A DNA stretch of 64,000 nucleotides, from positions 28,238,001 through 28,302,000 of the forward strand of contig NC_058192.1 of the NCBI RefSeq assembly GCF_907165205.1, written 5' to 3'. The notes under the pieces were generated by a model that searched no databases, had not been told where the DNA came from, and was given only the letters and a program-made list of their open reading frames with translations. The translations under genes and the position numbers were made by a program. Origin of the DNA: Coccinella septempunctata (Eukaryota; Arthropoda; Insecta; Coleoptera; Coccinellidae). This document shows, piece by piece, positions 10,630-21,526 of the stretch. How positions within the stretch are numbered: position 1 is the first letter of the stretch; every line of letters begins with the position of its first letter.

Positions 10630-12581
10630 ACTTCTCACAAAAATCAAAGGAACAAAAAAATTTTCGGAATTTTTTGGTGATTTTCAACAGGCTGTATTTC
10701 AGTGAAAAATGGTCGTACAGGAAATAAAAAAAACGCTTTTGAAGCTTGAAGACTCTAGTTTTTGAATTCATTGGTCAAAAATTTTTCGGAGCACCGGTAG
10801 CCATGCAATCCTTAAAGTACGAAGAAAAAATTTTCAAAATTTTTCACATTTTTTTTTTGCTCTATGGGCATGGAAAATTTTTTTCGAGCTAGACCAATGC
10901 CTAGGTCGCATAGCCACTTTATTCAGCTTCAATTTGCTTTTTACGGGCTTCAGATACGACCATTTGTCTTTGAGATATCAAATTTTGAATGCAAAAGGAT
11001 CCTTTTTCACTCAACTGCCAATATCTCTGGAACTACTGGTCGCCCAGCGAGCTGCCAGGCGGATCTTTTTCTGCAGAAAATTTCCCACAAAATCTGCTAC
11101 GATTAATTTAAAAAAAAATTTTTTTTCACCTGTTACGTTAACGTGAAAAAAGAGCAAAAAAATGCCATTTTTCCTTTTTTTCATTAATCGCCTATATCTT
11201 CGTCAATATTGGGGGGAAAGCTTAGGTTAGAAGAGAATTTTACAGTCTAATGTATCCCAAAGGCCCCCCTAAATCAGTAGATTGATCTGTTCAGCGGTTT
11301 TTCTGGGCCGATTGATTGAAATTTTGAAAAAATTAGGGGAACAAGGTTTTTGTTCCTTAAACTTGACCTAATCTTTTTAAAAATCAATAATTTCATTTTT
11401 TTTCACTTTTTACTCAATTTTGTGTTTTTTAAAGATTAATTATCGAAAAAAAATCAGAAAAAAATTTTTCAAAAATTTCGAAAATTTACAAGAAAAAAAT
11501 TTTTGAAAATGTCCAAAAAAAAATTCTATCGCTCAGAATTTCGCACAACGAGTACCGTGGGCAGCTTATGGGTATCAACTTTAAATTTATTCAATAAATT
11601 TTTTTTTGAGGAAAATAAAGGTTTAAATGTGTCCATAGCTTCAGTGGAGGTGAGTCAGAAATGGCTTCTTGATTCTTCTCGATTTTTTTAAATTTTCAAA
11701 AAATTTTTTTTTGGAAATTTTCGTTATTTTTGAAAAAATTTTTTTGGATTTTTTTTTCGATAATTAATCTTTAAAAAACACAAAATTGAGTAAAAAGTTA
11801 AAAAAAATGAAATTATTGATTTTTAAAAAGATTAGGTCCAGTTTAAGGAACAAAAACCTTGTTCCCTTAATTTTTTCAAAATTTCAATCAATCGGTCCAG
11901 GAAAACCGCTGAACCGATCAATCTACTGATTTAGGGGGGCCTTTGGGATACATTAGACTGTAAAATTCTCTTCTAACCTAAGCTTTTCCCCCAATATTGA
12001 CGAAGATATAGGCGATTAACGAAAAAAAGGAAAAATGGCATTTTTTTGCTCTTTTTTCACGTTAACGTAACAGGTGAAAAAAACTTTTTTTTTTAAATTA
12101 ACCATAGCAGATTTTCGTGGGAAATTTTCTGCAGAAAAAGACGCCGCCTGGCAGCTCGCTGGGCGACCAGTAGTTCCAGAGATATTGGCACTTGAGTGAA
12201 AAAGGATCCTTTTGCATTCAAAATTTGATATATCAGAGACAAATGGTCGTATCTGAAGCCCGTAAAAAGTAAATTGAAGCTGAATGAAGAGGCTATACGA
12301 CCTATGCATTGGTCTAGCTCGAAAAAATTTTTCCATGCCCATAGAGCAAAAAAAAATTGTGAAAAATTTTGAAAATTTTTTCTTCGTACTTAATCTAAGG
12401 ATTGCATGGCTACCGGTGCTCCGAAAAATTTTTGACCAATGAATTCAAAAACTAGAGTCTTCAAGCTTCAAAAGCGTTTTTTTTTATTTCCTGTACGACC
12501 ATTTTTCACTGAAATACAACCTGTTGAAAATCACCAAAAAATTCCGAAAATTTTTTTGTTCCTTTAATTTTTGTGAGAAGT
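10630..12581. repeat. 1.95-kb near-perfect palindrome (long foldback element)
   Basis: The left arm (10630 to about 11500) and right arm (about 11695 to 12581) are reverse complements over roughly 870-890 bases with only scattered differences. They share ACTTCTCACAAAAAT at the ends and TAGGTTAGAAGAGAATTTTACAG in the middle. The spacer of about 190 bases contains GCTCAGAATTTCGCACAACG and is not mirrored. The open stretches in the arms (starting MGMENFFRARPM and MGMEKFFRARPM) mirror each other and show no known domain. A transcript across this would form a long hairpin RNA. The insertion interrupts the left Harbinger copy. Confidence 0.85.
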
Positions 12582-12589
12582 GTATTTCC

Positions 12590-13020
12590 TCATCTTTGGC
12601 ATTTTAATGAATTCGGATATTCAGAATATAATTTACCAATTGCTAATGAAAATTTAGCAATAATTCTTGATGCTGTCGATACATCTACATTTATGAAATT
12701 GGCAACAAAAGCCAAGTGACCAGCACTATCATAAAACTTCAATGGATCTATCAATTGATTTATTGTTCCGAAACTATTATTCCTGAAATATCTATATTTG
12801 TATAATATAATTAATATAAATCCCAAATCATTCTCCATACATGGCAGCAAAAATAACACGGTTTCTTTCGTTAAACGAAATCTTCTGAAAAAAATGAGGT
12901 TGTCCATTTCTTCGAAATAATTTCTTCTCAGAGGAAACGCCTGGGAAATCCAAATTCAATATTGCCAAAAGTGCATCAAGATTATCATCAAGTAATTATT
13001 AATTCGAATTTTATATCAAC
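12590..13020 (-). pseudogene. PIF/Harbinger transposase N-terminal fragment (left copy)
   Basis: The frame at 12907-12590 reads MDNLIFFRRFRLTKETVLFLL, then NNSFGTINQLIDPLKFYDSAGHLAFVANFINVDVSTASRIIAKFS. This matches the N-terminal region of HARBI1-like DDE transposases: the RFRLTKETV motif and the helix-turn-helix (VSTASRII). About 30 residues upstream, RRNYFEE continues the similarity. The catalytic DDE core is absent because the palindrome begins right after this segment, where the frame degenerates. Dead. Confidence 0.7.
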
Positions 13021-13706
13021 ACAAATAGAAAACACATTTGTCGATCGAATTTGAAGTTTTACTTCAATCAACGTTTTAATCGAGCGGTTAGTTTAAACAA
13101 CGTTTAATCAACGTTTAGGAACGGTGCAACACGGTTATGGCCGTTTGCACGGTTTGTCTAAACAACGATTATATTCTTAAATAACGTTTAATGCCTTAAC
13201 CGGGTTGCACCGTTCCTAAACGTTGATTATAAGGCCCTTAAACGTTGTTTAAACTAAACGCAGAAACTTGCTCGATTAATGCTCGATTGAAACGTTGATT
13301 GAAGTAATACTTCAAATTCGATTGACAACTGTGTTTTCTATTTGTGTTGATATAAAATTCGAATTGATAATGGATGATTTGAAAGATGAGATATTACTTG
13401 ATGATGATCTTGATGCACTTGGCAATATAGAATTTGGATTTCCCGTAGAAGAAATTATTTCGGAAGAATGGACCTCACTTTTTTCAGAAGATTTCGTTTA
13501 ACGAAAGGAGACGCGTTATTTTTTTTGCCATATATGGAGAATGATTTGGAATTTAATAATTGGTTATATACAAATATAGATATTTCAGGAATAATAGTGT
13601 TGACCCAATAAATCAATTGCTAGCTACATTGAGGTTTCATGCTAGTGCTGGTCAGTTGGCTTCTGTCGAGGGGGTAACCACTTCCGAAATCGATGTACTT
13701 TTTTAG

Positions 13707-13850
13707 CCCGAAATCCCGAAATCATCATCGAAATCCCGAAATCATCATCCGAAATCCCGAAATCATCGCCGAAATCCCGAAATCATCATCCGAAATCCCG
13801 AAATCATCATCCGAAATCCCGAAATCATCACCGAAATCCTGCAATCATCA
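13707..13850 (+). repeat. GAAATC-based minisatellite, left
   Basis: Repeats of CCGAAATCCCGAAATCATCA, about seven units of roughly 21 bases, sit just inside the left end of the hAT-like element. Confidence 0.85.
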
Positions 13851-14424
13851 ACGGACCTTTACAATAATTTTAATAGTAAGGATACATTCCACTTAAGGAA
13901 AGAATACATAATTAATTTAAAGAATTCTTCTGCAAAATCAAAAAGACTAATCAAGATGCTGAAGTATACCTAAAGTAAAGTATGCTTTATACAGGGTGAG
14001 TCACGAGGTACTGTACATATTCCTACTCAGGTGCACAATTTAAAAAGGCCTTCTCTTCATACGTTTTATCGAGCGTTTTACACAGGCTGATTGTCGGTCT
14101 AACTTTTGAACGGTTATCTCTTATCTTATAATTTTTTGGGAAATTTATTTTTTAATACCTTTAGGAACCAACATATTTTGAATTTTGATAATCCAGGTTG
14201 TTTTATCTTTGCCAAATTCATTCGAGTTATGATAATCGTTCAGAAGTTATGAAGGATCGAAGGTTTTGGTAAAAACTGAAAAATACCCTGTATAAAACTT
14301 ATGAAGAGTAAAAGGCACTTGGTAGATAGTAATGTTTCTCGTGACTCTCTGTCTTTTTTCACAGAAGATCCATTTTAGTTTTTTAAATTTTCAAATTCTA
14401 ATACTTTTTATTAGTACGAAAGTT

Positions 14425-14593
14425 TTGACGGCATGCAGACAGTCATTGAATTCTGAAAAAAGTACCACCCAGAGCATAGGTACTCTCCCAACTGAGCTAC
14501 CCAGGCAGACGTGGTAATCAGAGGGTAGTAGGTTCGAATCCTGCTCTGGGTAGTACTTTATTCAGAATTCAATTCCTGTCTGCATGCCGTCAA
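14425..14593. other. tRNA-like foldback
   Basis: Outer arms TTGACGGCATGCAGACAG and its complement near 14577-14593 pair; the inner arms AGTACCACCCAGAGCA and TGCTCTGGGTAGTACT also pair. Between them the plus strand carries a B-box-like GGTTCGAATCC (14531-14541) with a tRNA 3'-half context. The minus strand carries an A-box-like TAGCTCAGTTGGGAGAGTA (about 14500-14480) followed by a T6 run. The two halves of a tRNA-like sequence thus face opposite ways, so no normal tRNA can form. It resembles a tRNA gene or tRNA-derived SINE that has been inverted around its middle. Confidence 0.5.
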
Positions 14594-15179
14594 CATTTTC
14601 ATAATATTTAATTTCAGACATTAAACTATCTGCTCACTTTTTATTACCTCTTCAACATTTTTGTTTTCGAATGAATTGAGTTGTTTGTCAGGGGTTCACT
14701 CATTTTGATAATAATATCATATTTTCTCTCCCTTGAATGATTTAAGGAAACAAATATTTCAAAATAATTCAGAAGGATTGTATCTACCGTATCTGACACA
14801 AATTTAAAAATTGAGTTACGTTTCTCTGATTAAATTTTAGATTTTGTTGAACTTTTCCTTACTCTCGTAATATAAAAGATATTATAAAATTTGTAGATGT
14901 CGGTTACGATACATTGTCTAGAGGACGACGAAATATACACCTACAAAATTGAAAAGATTGAAGGACTTTAGGATAGGAAAATAAAAGGAACTATTTTCAC
15001 AGAAAATCTATATGTTCAAATTTCAAAACGTTTTTCAGTATTTCAATATTTTCGAAGAAGCAATACTTCTCAAATAAATTGAGCTGTTTGTCGATGTTTT
15101 CCCTTTCGAGGATATTATACTTTTCCTCATCCCCAAAAGCATTCAAAGTGAGAACAAATCGTTTGGACTAATCCTAAAT

Positions 15180-15372
15180 TTCTCGCCGAAATCATTCGCA
15201 GTCTTTTGAAATCATTCGAAATCATCCGAAATCATTCGCAATCATTCGCAATCATTCGAAATCTCCCGAAATCTTTCGCAATCATCCGAAATCTCCGAAA
15301 TCATCCGAAATCTCCGAAACCATTCGAAATCATCCGAAATCTTCCGAAATCATCTTGATTTCCGAAATCGAT
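15180..15372 (+). repeat. GAAATCATTC-based minisatellite, right
   Basis: About fifteen imperfect units of roughly 11 bases (GAAATCATTC, GCAATCATTC, GAAATCTTCC) lie just inside the right end of the hAT-like element, related to the left minisatellite. Confidence 0.8.
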
Positions 15373-16439
15373 GTACATTTTTCACAGAGTGATTACCCCC
15401 TCGGCTTCTGTTGATAATTTCATAAATGTAGATGTACGAAAGGATCAAGAATTATTGCTGCAGTTTCATTAGCAATTGGTATATTATATTCCGAATTCAT
15501 TAAATGACCAAAGATGAGGATATAGTGCAAATTCAACAGTCCTTTCACAAGAAGGCTTCTTTTCCTAGAGTAAAGTAAACAACGATTATGATTCCACGGT
15601 GCAAACCGTCAACCGCTAACAACGTTTAAATATTAAACATAGATTAGTTTAACTATGGTTACCAGCGAAACGGTGCAAACGGGCATTAGGGAATTAAACG
15701 TTGTTCAAGAAGATAGGTATGTAGTCGACTGTTCTGATATATTCGGATTTGGGTTATTTGGGTTGCAGTCAAATCAAACAGAGTACTCTTTATTCCTTAG
15801 CTCGAGCTTTCGGACTATTTTAGTCCTTCATCAGGAGCAGCTATAATTTTAAATCGCATAAGTAAAACAAAATGCATCACACGGTTTCAAAGTAGTTACA
15901 ATTTGAGGTTAGTTTGTAAGATGTAATCATACATATAGTAAAAGTAATATCTTGAAACGTAGTTTATGATATTTTCCACTATTCCAAATTTGCAGGTAAT
16001 AATGAATTCTCAACGGGATCGTACAGATAATAATTGAATTAATATAACATCAACATCTATATCAGTTCTACGGTTATGTTGCATATTTTTGGTGACGTAT
16101 GTCAAATGTCTTATTCAACTGATACTAGTCATCGAATACAAGATTCTTTTTCTTCTTATTTATCGTCATGTCACCTTCTTGTACTTATATCTACTATTAC
16201 TTGTAAAAATTCTTCCAAACAACACCCTACCGGATTCTCACCATAATTAGTTTTAGTTTTTTAATTTTCTATCTTAAAATGGTTCAGATCAAAACACAAA
16301 ACCGACACATACACATTATTAATTAATTTTAAATAGGAGTCTTTAATTCTCTTTCTGTTCACCTCTACTTCAACTGTCCTCAAACACCTGTAATCCTTTT
16401 TTTTTTCCCTTGTTCCAAAACCACATCACATACATTCAT

Positions 16440-17025
16440 CCGATTCCCGAAAACCATCACAAAACCAAACTTTCACTTTGGATATCCGTCGATACTCTAG
16501 TCTTTTTTCTTTTATCCCACTCGATCAGCAAAGAATATATGCTGCTCAAATTCTGGATGTCTTTCCTGGCATTGATGCAATGCTCCTGGGAAATTCGTAC
16601 CATCTCCAGGAACAGTCTTTTCTCTAAGTTTTTCTCCTTGTCCAACATGCTGACTTCTTCGAAATTAGGTTAGTGTTCTTCATCTATCATATGTATCGCT
16701 AATGCACAACTTCTTCTGCTGTTGTTAATGTCGCTTTTGTGGCCTGAAAGACGTTGCTTTAATGTGGTCGACGTTTGTCCCACATATACTCCTTCACAAT
16801 CTTTACATGAGATCTTGTACACCACCCCATTTTGCTGTAGTGTTGGTGTGGGATCTTTTAGATTTGTAAAAATTGATCTAAGTGGTTTTACGTTTCTTGT
16901 CGCAACTTGGAATTTCTCTTTAGGAATCAGTTTCTTTAGAGGTGGTGTTAACTCTTCAATATATGGCAGGGTGATGTATCTTCGTGTTTGTTCTTCATTC
17001 GTTGCCTGCAGTGATTCTATTTGTC
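16440..17025 (-). pseudogene. GIY-YIG endonuclease domain of the Penelope-like element
   Basis: On the minus strand, 16850-16690 reads GVVYKISCKDCEGVYVGQTSTTLKQRLSGH, the GIY-YIG motif with the upstream cysteine pair seen in Penelope endonucleases, followed by HKSDINNSRRSC. The open frame 16648-16457 (MLDKEKNLEKRLFLEMVRISQ, then LSSIYSLLIEW) is its C-terminal end. The linker to the RT lies beyond the inserted hAT element (19210-18968, TSGGFTYLPPVGYSN region). The domain nicks DNA to prime reverse transcription. Confidence 0.7.
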
Positions 17026-17628
17026 GTGGGCTTCAGTGGCGGATTTACCATAGAGGCTGAGTAGGCTGAAGCCTAGGGCGGCAGATTTTAGGAGGCGGCA
17101 AATTTGGGGACAATTTTTTGTGAACCCATTATAGAAACTGAAATACTTGTATTTCGAAGCTATTTTAATACCTATCTACATCTGATTTTCCCGAAATATA
17201 AATAAACTGAACAAGTAGTGCATCATTATTTTGCCCTGCATGGTTATTAATAATAATAATTATTATTATTATTTTCCTGTTTCCCTCTTATTTCGGCCGC
17301 TTTGGACTCTTTACTGAAACTCCGTGAGGGTGAAAAATTTTTGGTGATTCTGAATCGTTGGGATGTGTTTCTTCGGTTTCTCGGAAAACACAATTCAAGA
17401 AATGTTTGTCCAAACTTCGATATAGCAGTTCGTACCTATGGCTCTATGTATACACCAGCGACAAATGTTTCGGGTTAGAGAAGCTTTTTTTGCTTGAAAA
17501 AGATGAAAAGTTAGGTACCTACGAACCACATTAGGGCAAGAAAAGCTGAACGCTTTAGTTTTTTTGTGTATTGAGTCAGAACTAATGAACAAAATTTCAT
17601 ATGACGACATAGCAAAAAGATATTTTAA

Positions 17629-17885
17629 CAGCGGGTTTCATAGAACTTTGATTTTGCGATCAACGATTTGACAGTCACTTGATTTCTAAAACGAAATCAC
17701 TGAAACCTTTTCGTTTTTGAATATATTGAACAAGTAGCAATTGAGAATAATTTAATGGACCTATAAACGTCATAATTTGATGCGAGAATGATATTCTAAA
17801 CGATCTTGACTGAATTATAACTTGAAAATAAAAACAAATTGACGTATTGGTTGATTCCCTGATCAAGCTTTATGAAACCCGAGGT
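17629..17885. mobile_element. MITE, GGGTTTCATA family, copy 1
   Basis: Ends GGGTTTCATAGAACTTTGAT and ATCAAGCTTTATGAAACCC form imperfect inverted repeats of about 20 bases around a 255-base core. A second, colinear copy lies at 47390-47654 and shares the interior (ACGATTTGACAGT, TTTGATGCGA). No target duplication was clear. Confidence 0.75.
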
Positions 17886-18167
17886 GAGACTTTTATGACT
17901 CACCTTCCTATTTTATTGTCAGCGTCAGTTAGTTTGTGGCCATATAATACCTACATATAATAATATGAACATTTACAGAAAATTTAGGGGGCTTTAAAAA
18001 ATAGGGAAGGTCTTTCCTTTTTTGTACCCCTGCTTTGTTACAGCCCCCTAAAGATGGCGTCCGAAAAACAGTTTTCATATTTTTTTATTGAAAATCAATA
18101 AACTGATACGTATTAAATCAAGCAGACATTTTGTACGGTCGTGAAGGCATTACAAAAAATGTTAGGT

Positions 18168-18752
18168 TCTCTTTGTCTGTGATAGAAAGGGGTAGAAAGA
18201 GCCATCCCTGATCTTTGTTTAGCAAGAAACTTTTTCGATATTCATATTTTACAATGAAAAATTAATTTTGGATAACTAAATCTATTCTCAAAAATAAGGT
18301 CTCTTGTGATTTCTTGCTAAAATTCACGGTATAAAAAAATAATCATGATGATAGCGTCAGTCGTAGAGGCTGGAATCATTTCTGAACTAGAATTTATCTA
18401 GTAAGCGGATGTAATTTTGGTACGACTAGTTTTGATTAACTTTGATTCAGTTACAATTATTTGTTGATTTGGTTATCATCTTGAGAATTTTGTCACATAC
18501 TCATTAAAATGATTGTGTGCGCAAACGCAGAAATGTTCGATATGCACTTTGTTTAAGGTGTCCCTTTTTTTCTGAAAAACCGTGAATATTCGCAAGATAC
18601 TACAAAAGACCCTATTTGTTAAGGATGGATCAAGCTATCCAAAATCAATTTTTTCATTGTGAAATATGGAAAAAAGTTTCTTGCGGAACAATGTTTAGAG
18701 GTGTCTTTCAATAGCTAGCACTTTCAATCATAGAGGAACAGAACCGAAATCT
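18168..18752. repeat. Foldback repeat inside the hAT element
   Basis: Arms of roughly 170 bases at 18168-18340 and 18570-18752 are diverged reverse complements. Shared blocks include GGTTCTCTTTGTCTGTGAT versus GGTTCTGTTCCTCTATGAT read inverted, and TTTTGGATA..TTCACGG. The spacer of about 230 bases has nothing recognisable. Confidence 0.6.
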
Positions 18753-19222
18753 TCCCCGCATAAAATATCTGCTTAATTTCATTCTTGTCAGTTTTTCGAT
18801 TCTCAAGAAAAAAAATCAAGAACTGCACCCTATTTTTTGACAAAGAATTTAATTTTTCGCAACTAATCCAATGCACCATGTATATATTATATTTGATGTT
18901 TGTTTTCTCTTTGCTACTTGTTTTTATAGTTGCTGAACTTTAATTCAGCATTTATGCTGAACTTAAACTAAATAATTATGGTAAGGGCGGCAAAATTTGA
19001 ATAGCCTACAGGCGGCAAATATGTAAATCCGCCACTGGTGGGCTTTCTATAGTGTTTGGTGTGCCGTGAATGATTTTGTTTAGCAACCCATATGGGTAGC
19101 CATTTTCTCTTAGTATTCCTGACAATATTTTTAAATTTTTGTTGCTTAAATCTTGGATGGCATATTTTTGTTATTCTCGTTTTTAGGTTTCTTATTATGT
19201 TGACATTCATGTTAAAAGGATG

Positions 19223-20205
19223 CTAGGATTTGTGGTGGATGTACCTGTTGGATGATATTTTCTTCTTGTACCAGTCAGTCATTAATGTACCACCCTCTAC
19301 TGTTTCTTCTCTGATCACTGTCATATCCAGGAACGGTAAGGATTTGTTGTTTTCTACTTCTATGGTGAACTGAAGCGTTTTGCTGGTATCGAAGGAATTC
19401 AATATTTGTAAGGACTTCTGGATAAATTCCTCTGGCATGGCCGTTATGATGTCATCTCTATATTTTTTTATAAACGGTAATTGGCATGTCAGTTTTTGTT
19501 TTGTATAGTTCAGCACCTCATCTATCACGTATTCAGCTATTATCCCTGAGATTTGTAATCCCATTGGGATTCCTTCTTTCTGTTTGTAGTAAGATCCTTC
19601 AAATGAGAATGAGATGGTGTCGAACAGAAATTCTAACAGCCTCAAGAATTCATCTTGGTTAATTGGGCTGTTCGGTTCAATGTCTTCCCACTTGTTGTTG
19701 ATGCACCATTTGGCTGTATCTAAGGTAGTGTTTGTGTATAATGAAATTGCATCCCAACTCACCAGCACATAACCACTTGGGAGCTTTAAGTCATTTATAA
19801 AATTTGCAAATTCGAACGAGTCTTTCCTATAATACTGGTTTTCTTGGTTGTAGGAATTAGTTAGGATACCTGTTAAGAATTTGGTTATTCCTGTATTTGG
19901 GCAATCAATCGAAGAGATTATTGGTCTGAGGTTTCATTCTGATTTGTGTTTTTTTGGTAAGCCATAGTATTTTGGGCAGGTTCCCTTGTAAAATGTGAGT
20001 TGTCTTGCTTGTTCTTCATAATTATGCCTCGTTTCTTTATTTCCCCAATCATTTTGTTCCCTCTTTGTTGGTAGCAGTTTGAAGGATCTCTTTCCAGTCT
20101 CTCATAGAATTTTTCATCCGATAGTTGAGTTGTTGCTAGTTGGTGGTATTGTTCTCTGTTCATCAATGTTGTCACATTTCCTTTATCAGATTGTGTTATA
20201 ATCAA
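19223..20205 (-). pseudogene. Penelope-like reverse transcriptase, frameshifted
   Basis: 20205-19918 holds the early RT motif (MIITQSDKGNVTTLMNREQY) and 19768-19223 the core. The core has SWDAISLYTNT (motif A; the family usually has D-x-x-x-L-F-T-N), EGIPMGLQISGIIAEYVID (motif B, like GxPMGSPISPxxAD) and KKYRDDIITAMP (motif C, usually YVDD, so V to R here). Next come FTIEVENNKSLPFLDMTVIRE and a C-terminal YKKKISSNRYIHHKS. Between the two frames, about 150 bases carry stops. The enzyme would copy the element RNA onto nicked target DNA; this copy is dead. Confidence 0.75.
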
Positions 20206-20334
20206 TTCGGGATGTTCTCTTACAAATCTTTGAGTTATTCTCAGCTTTTTAAGGAGTGGGTTATATTTTGATTTGTCCTTGTGTACAAAGTTTGTAATTA
20301 TATTGGTTATCTTAGCCGTTGTTATATTTTTATT

Positions 20335-20985
20335 TTAACCGTGGATAATTTTTGTAGTTTTTTCCATCTCAGCTAAGAGTTTAGGGATTTGTACATCGTT
20401 TTTTGTTGGTGGAATGCAGAGTTTAGGTCCTAACGATAGGATTGTCTTCACATCTGTTGGTAATTCTGTCGATGATAGGTTTTTTATCCACTTTTCTTGA
20501 GTGACAATTTGGATTATTTGGTCTTGCATTAGTCTTTGCAGCTTGTTCTTATTCTTTGCTTGTGTTTTAAAGAAAGATCTTTTGTATGATGTGGAATTCC
20601 TTCTTAAAAATTCTTCCCATAGTAGTTCTGGGAGATCTGTGCTAATTAACTGGGTCAGGGTTTGTTGTCTGTTCTCCAGGTATTTAACGTTTTTATGTGT
20701 TAACTCTATTTCCATATTCGTTACCTTATGTTCTAATTTAGCCGTGAAATTGTTCACTTGTTGTGCTGTTCTTCCGTCTTTATATCCAAGTTGTTGATAT
20801 ATCCTCTTTAGTCCGTTGTCCACGTGTTTTGGTCGAATTCCTTCTTGCCGACATCTCAATAAAAATATTTTGCGATTCCTTAGGTTAGCTAATTTCTTTA
20901 GGTTGTTCATGAATTCTTTCATTTGCGCTACTTTGTTTCTGCCATAATTACGGTGGATGTTCTCGAAAAATCCCATTTGTTCCAA
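20335..20985 (-). pseudogene. Penelope-like polyprotein, N-terminal part
   Basis: A 216-codon open frame reads right to left. It is basic and helical: a start (MEQMGFFENIHRNYGRNKVAQM), a conserved RNRKIFLLRCRQEGIRPKHV stretch, then coiled-coil-like sequence and a C-terminal KNDVQIPKLLAEME. This region precedes the RT in Penelope-like elements and is of unclear function. The frame ends in a stop at 20335, and the RT follows in shifted, broken frames. Confidence 0.65.
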
Positions 20986-21110
20986 TTCAGATAGGTATGT
21001 ATTCGACTGTTTTGATATATTCGGATTTGGGTTATTCCTATTTAGAATTAATTAATAATGTGAATGTGTCGGTTTTGTGTTTTGATCTGGATCAAATAAA
21101 ACGAATTTTG

Positions 21111-21508
21111 CTAAGGAAAATGGGAATTTAAGTATTAAAACTGGTAACATGTGACTCGGTCATTCATTGATTTTTATTTTCAGTGCTACGAAGTGGATAT
21201 AATTTTCAGGGCGTAAAGGCCTGCAAACACTACTGACTACACCATGTGCAATGAACATTCTACTGCAAGTCGATTGAGAACTGTTCATCCACGTGAATTG
21301 TTGTATGCAGGAAGCATCCCTCACATGAAGCTCGACATGAAGGGCTCATTTAGGGGAAATTATGACTTTTATATCTCCATTCAAAGATTCTTAATTGGCC
21401 CCAATATATTCAGAAATGCAAAAGTGTTATGGATTTCGAATTGGGAATCGGGTGACTGTCAAATTGTTGTTTGGAAACTCAAAGTTTTATGAAACCTTCT
21501 GTGAGTGT
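21111..21508 (+). pseudogene. THAP exon remnant of the P-like family, copy 2
   Basis: The end of exon 1 (GCTAAGGAAAATGGGAA), the intron (TTAAGTATT to TTTTCAG at about 21182) and THAP exon 2 align with 2910-3160: TMCNEHSTASRLRTVHPRELLYAGS versus TMCSEHFSASQFKSFYPRRLLFAGS. The donor GTAAGT is mutated to TTAAGT and stops break the frame. The Penelope-like element lies to its left and the gypsy element interrupts it on the right. Confidence 0.7.
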
Positions 21509-21526
21509 TGTTTCATATATATAGTA

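Larger units (their letters stand above)
13667..15403. mobile_element. hAT-like non-autonomous element, 1.74 kb
   Basis: The ends CGAGGGGGTAACCACT and AGTGATTACCCCCTCG are inverted repeats, flanked by the 8-bp duplication GCTTCTGT (13659-13666 and 15404-15411). An 8-bp duplication fits hAT, or P, insertion. The interior has no transposase. It holds a minisatellite at each end and a tRNA-like foldback in the middle. Confidence 0.75.
13370..15520 (+). pseudogene. PIF/Harbinger transposase fragment (right copy), split by a hAT-like element
   Basis: The plus-strand copy opens MDDLKDEILLDDDLDALGNIEFGFP (13370) and runs to FSEDFV before a stop. The homologous RxTKET region and NNS.DPINQL follow in broken frames to 13666. 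After the inserted element the similarity resumes at 15404 (STASRIIAAVSLAIG in a broken frame). The sequence beyond (AACAGTCCTTTCACAAGAAGGC) is mirrored in the left copy at 10588-10616. The mirrored sequence confirms the inverted-dimer layout. No catalytic core remains. Confidence 0.6.
9586..15691. mobile_element. PIF/Harbinger inverted dimer (composite)
   Basis: The outer ends are terminal inverted repeats of about 70 bases starting CCCTAATGCCCGTTTGCACCG, with about six differences. Inside are two copies of one Harbinger-type element in opposite orientation, meeting near 13136, where a diverged TIR (GGCCGTTTGCACGG) remains. The left copy reads on the minus strand and holds a MITE (9753-10428) and a long palindrome (10630-12581). 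The right copy reads on the plus strand and holds a hAT-like element (13667-15403). The sequence beside the junction (CCGTTCCTAAACGTTGATT) is mirrored. I see no clear target duplication. Confidence 0.7.
17034..19037. mobile_element. hAT-type non-autonomous element, 2.0 kb
   Basis: Inverted ends CAGTGGCGGATTTAC and GTAAATCCGCCACTG are flanked by the 8-bp duplication GTGGGCTT (17026-17033, 19038-19045). The CAGTGGCGGAT terminus and 8-bp duplication are classical for hAT. The interior of about 2 kb has no transposase domain. It contains a MITE (17629-17885) and a foldback (18168-18752). It interrupts the Penelope endonuclease region. Confidence 0.85.
15705..21110 (-). mobile_element. Penelope-like element, split by a hAT element
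   Basis: A minus-strand element encodes Penelope-type RT and a GIY-YIG endonuclease. A direct repeat (TTCGACTGTTTTGATATATTCGG type) occurs at both ends (about 15710-15757 and 20998-21045). A second block at 21037-21105 (TTAATTAATAATGTG, then GTGTCGGTTTTGTGTTTTGATC) recurs inverted at about 16270-16350. Such direct plus inverted terminal copies are typical of Penelope pseudo-LTRs. The element is inserted in THAP-type sequence that continues at 21.1 kb. Confidence 0.75.

Noticed and set aside
10864..11106. 80-codon frame starting MGMENFFRARPM and its mirror at 12016-12342
   Set aside because: They exist only because the palindrome arms are open; no domain and no homology beyond each other.
13707..15372. 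Regular GAAATC repeats considered as a CRISPR-like array
   Set aside because: No unique spacers; these are simple minisatellites in an animal genome.
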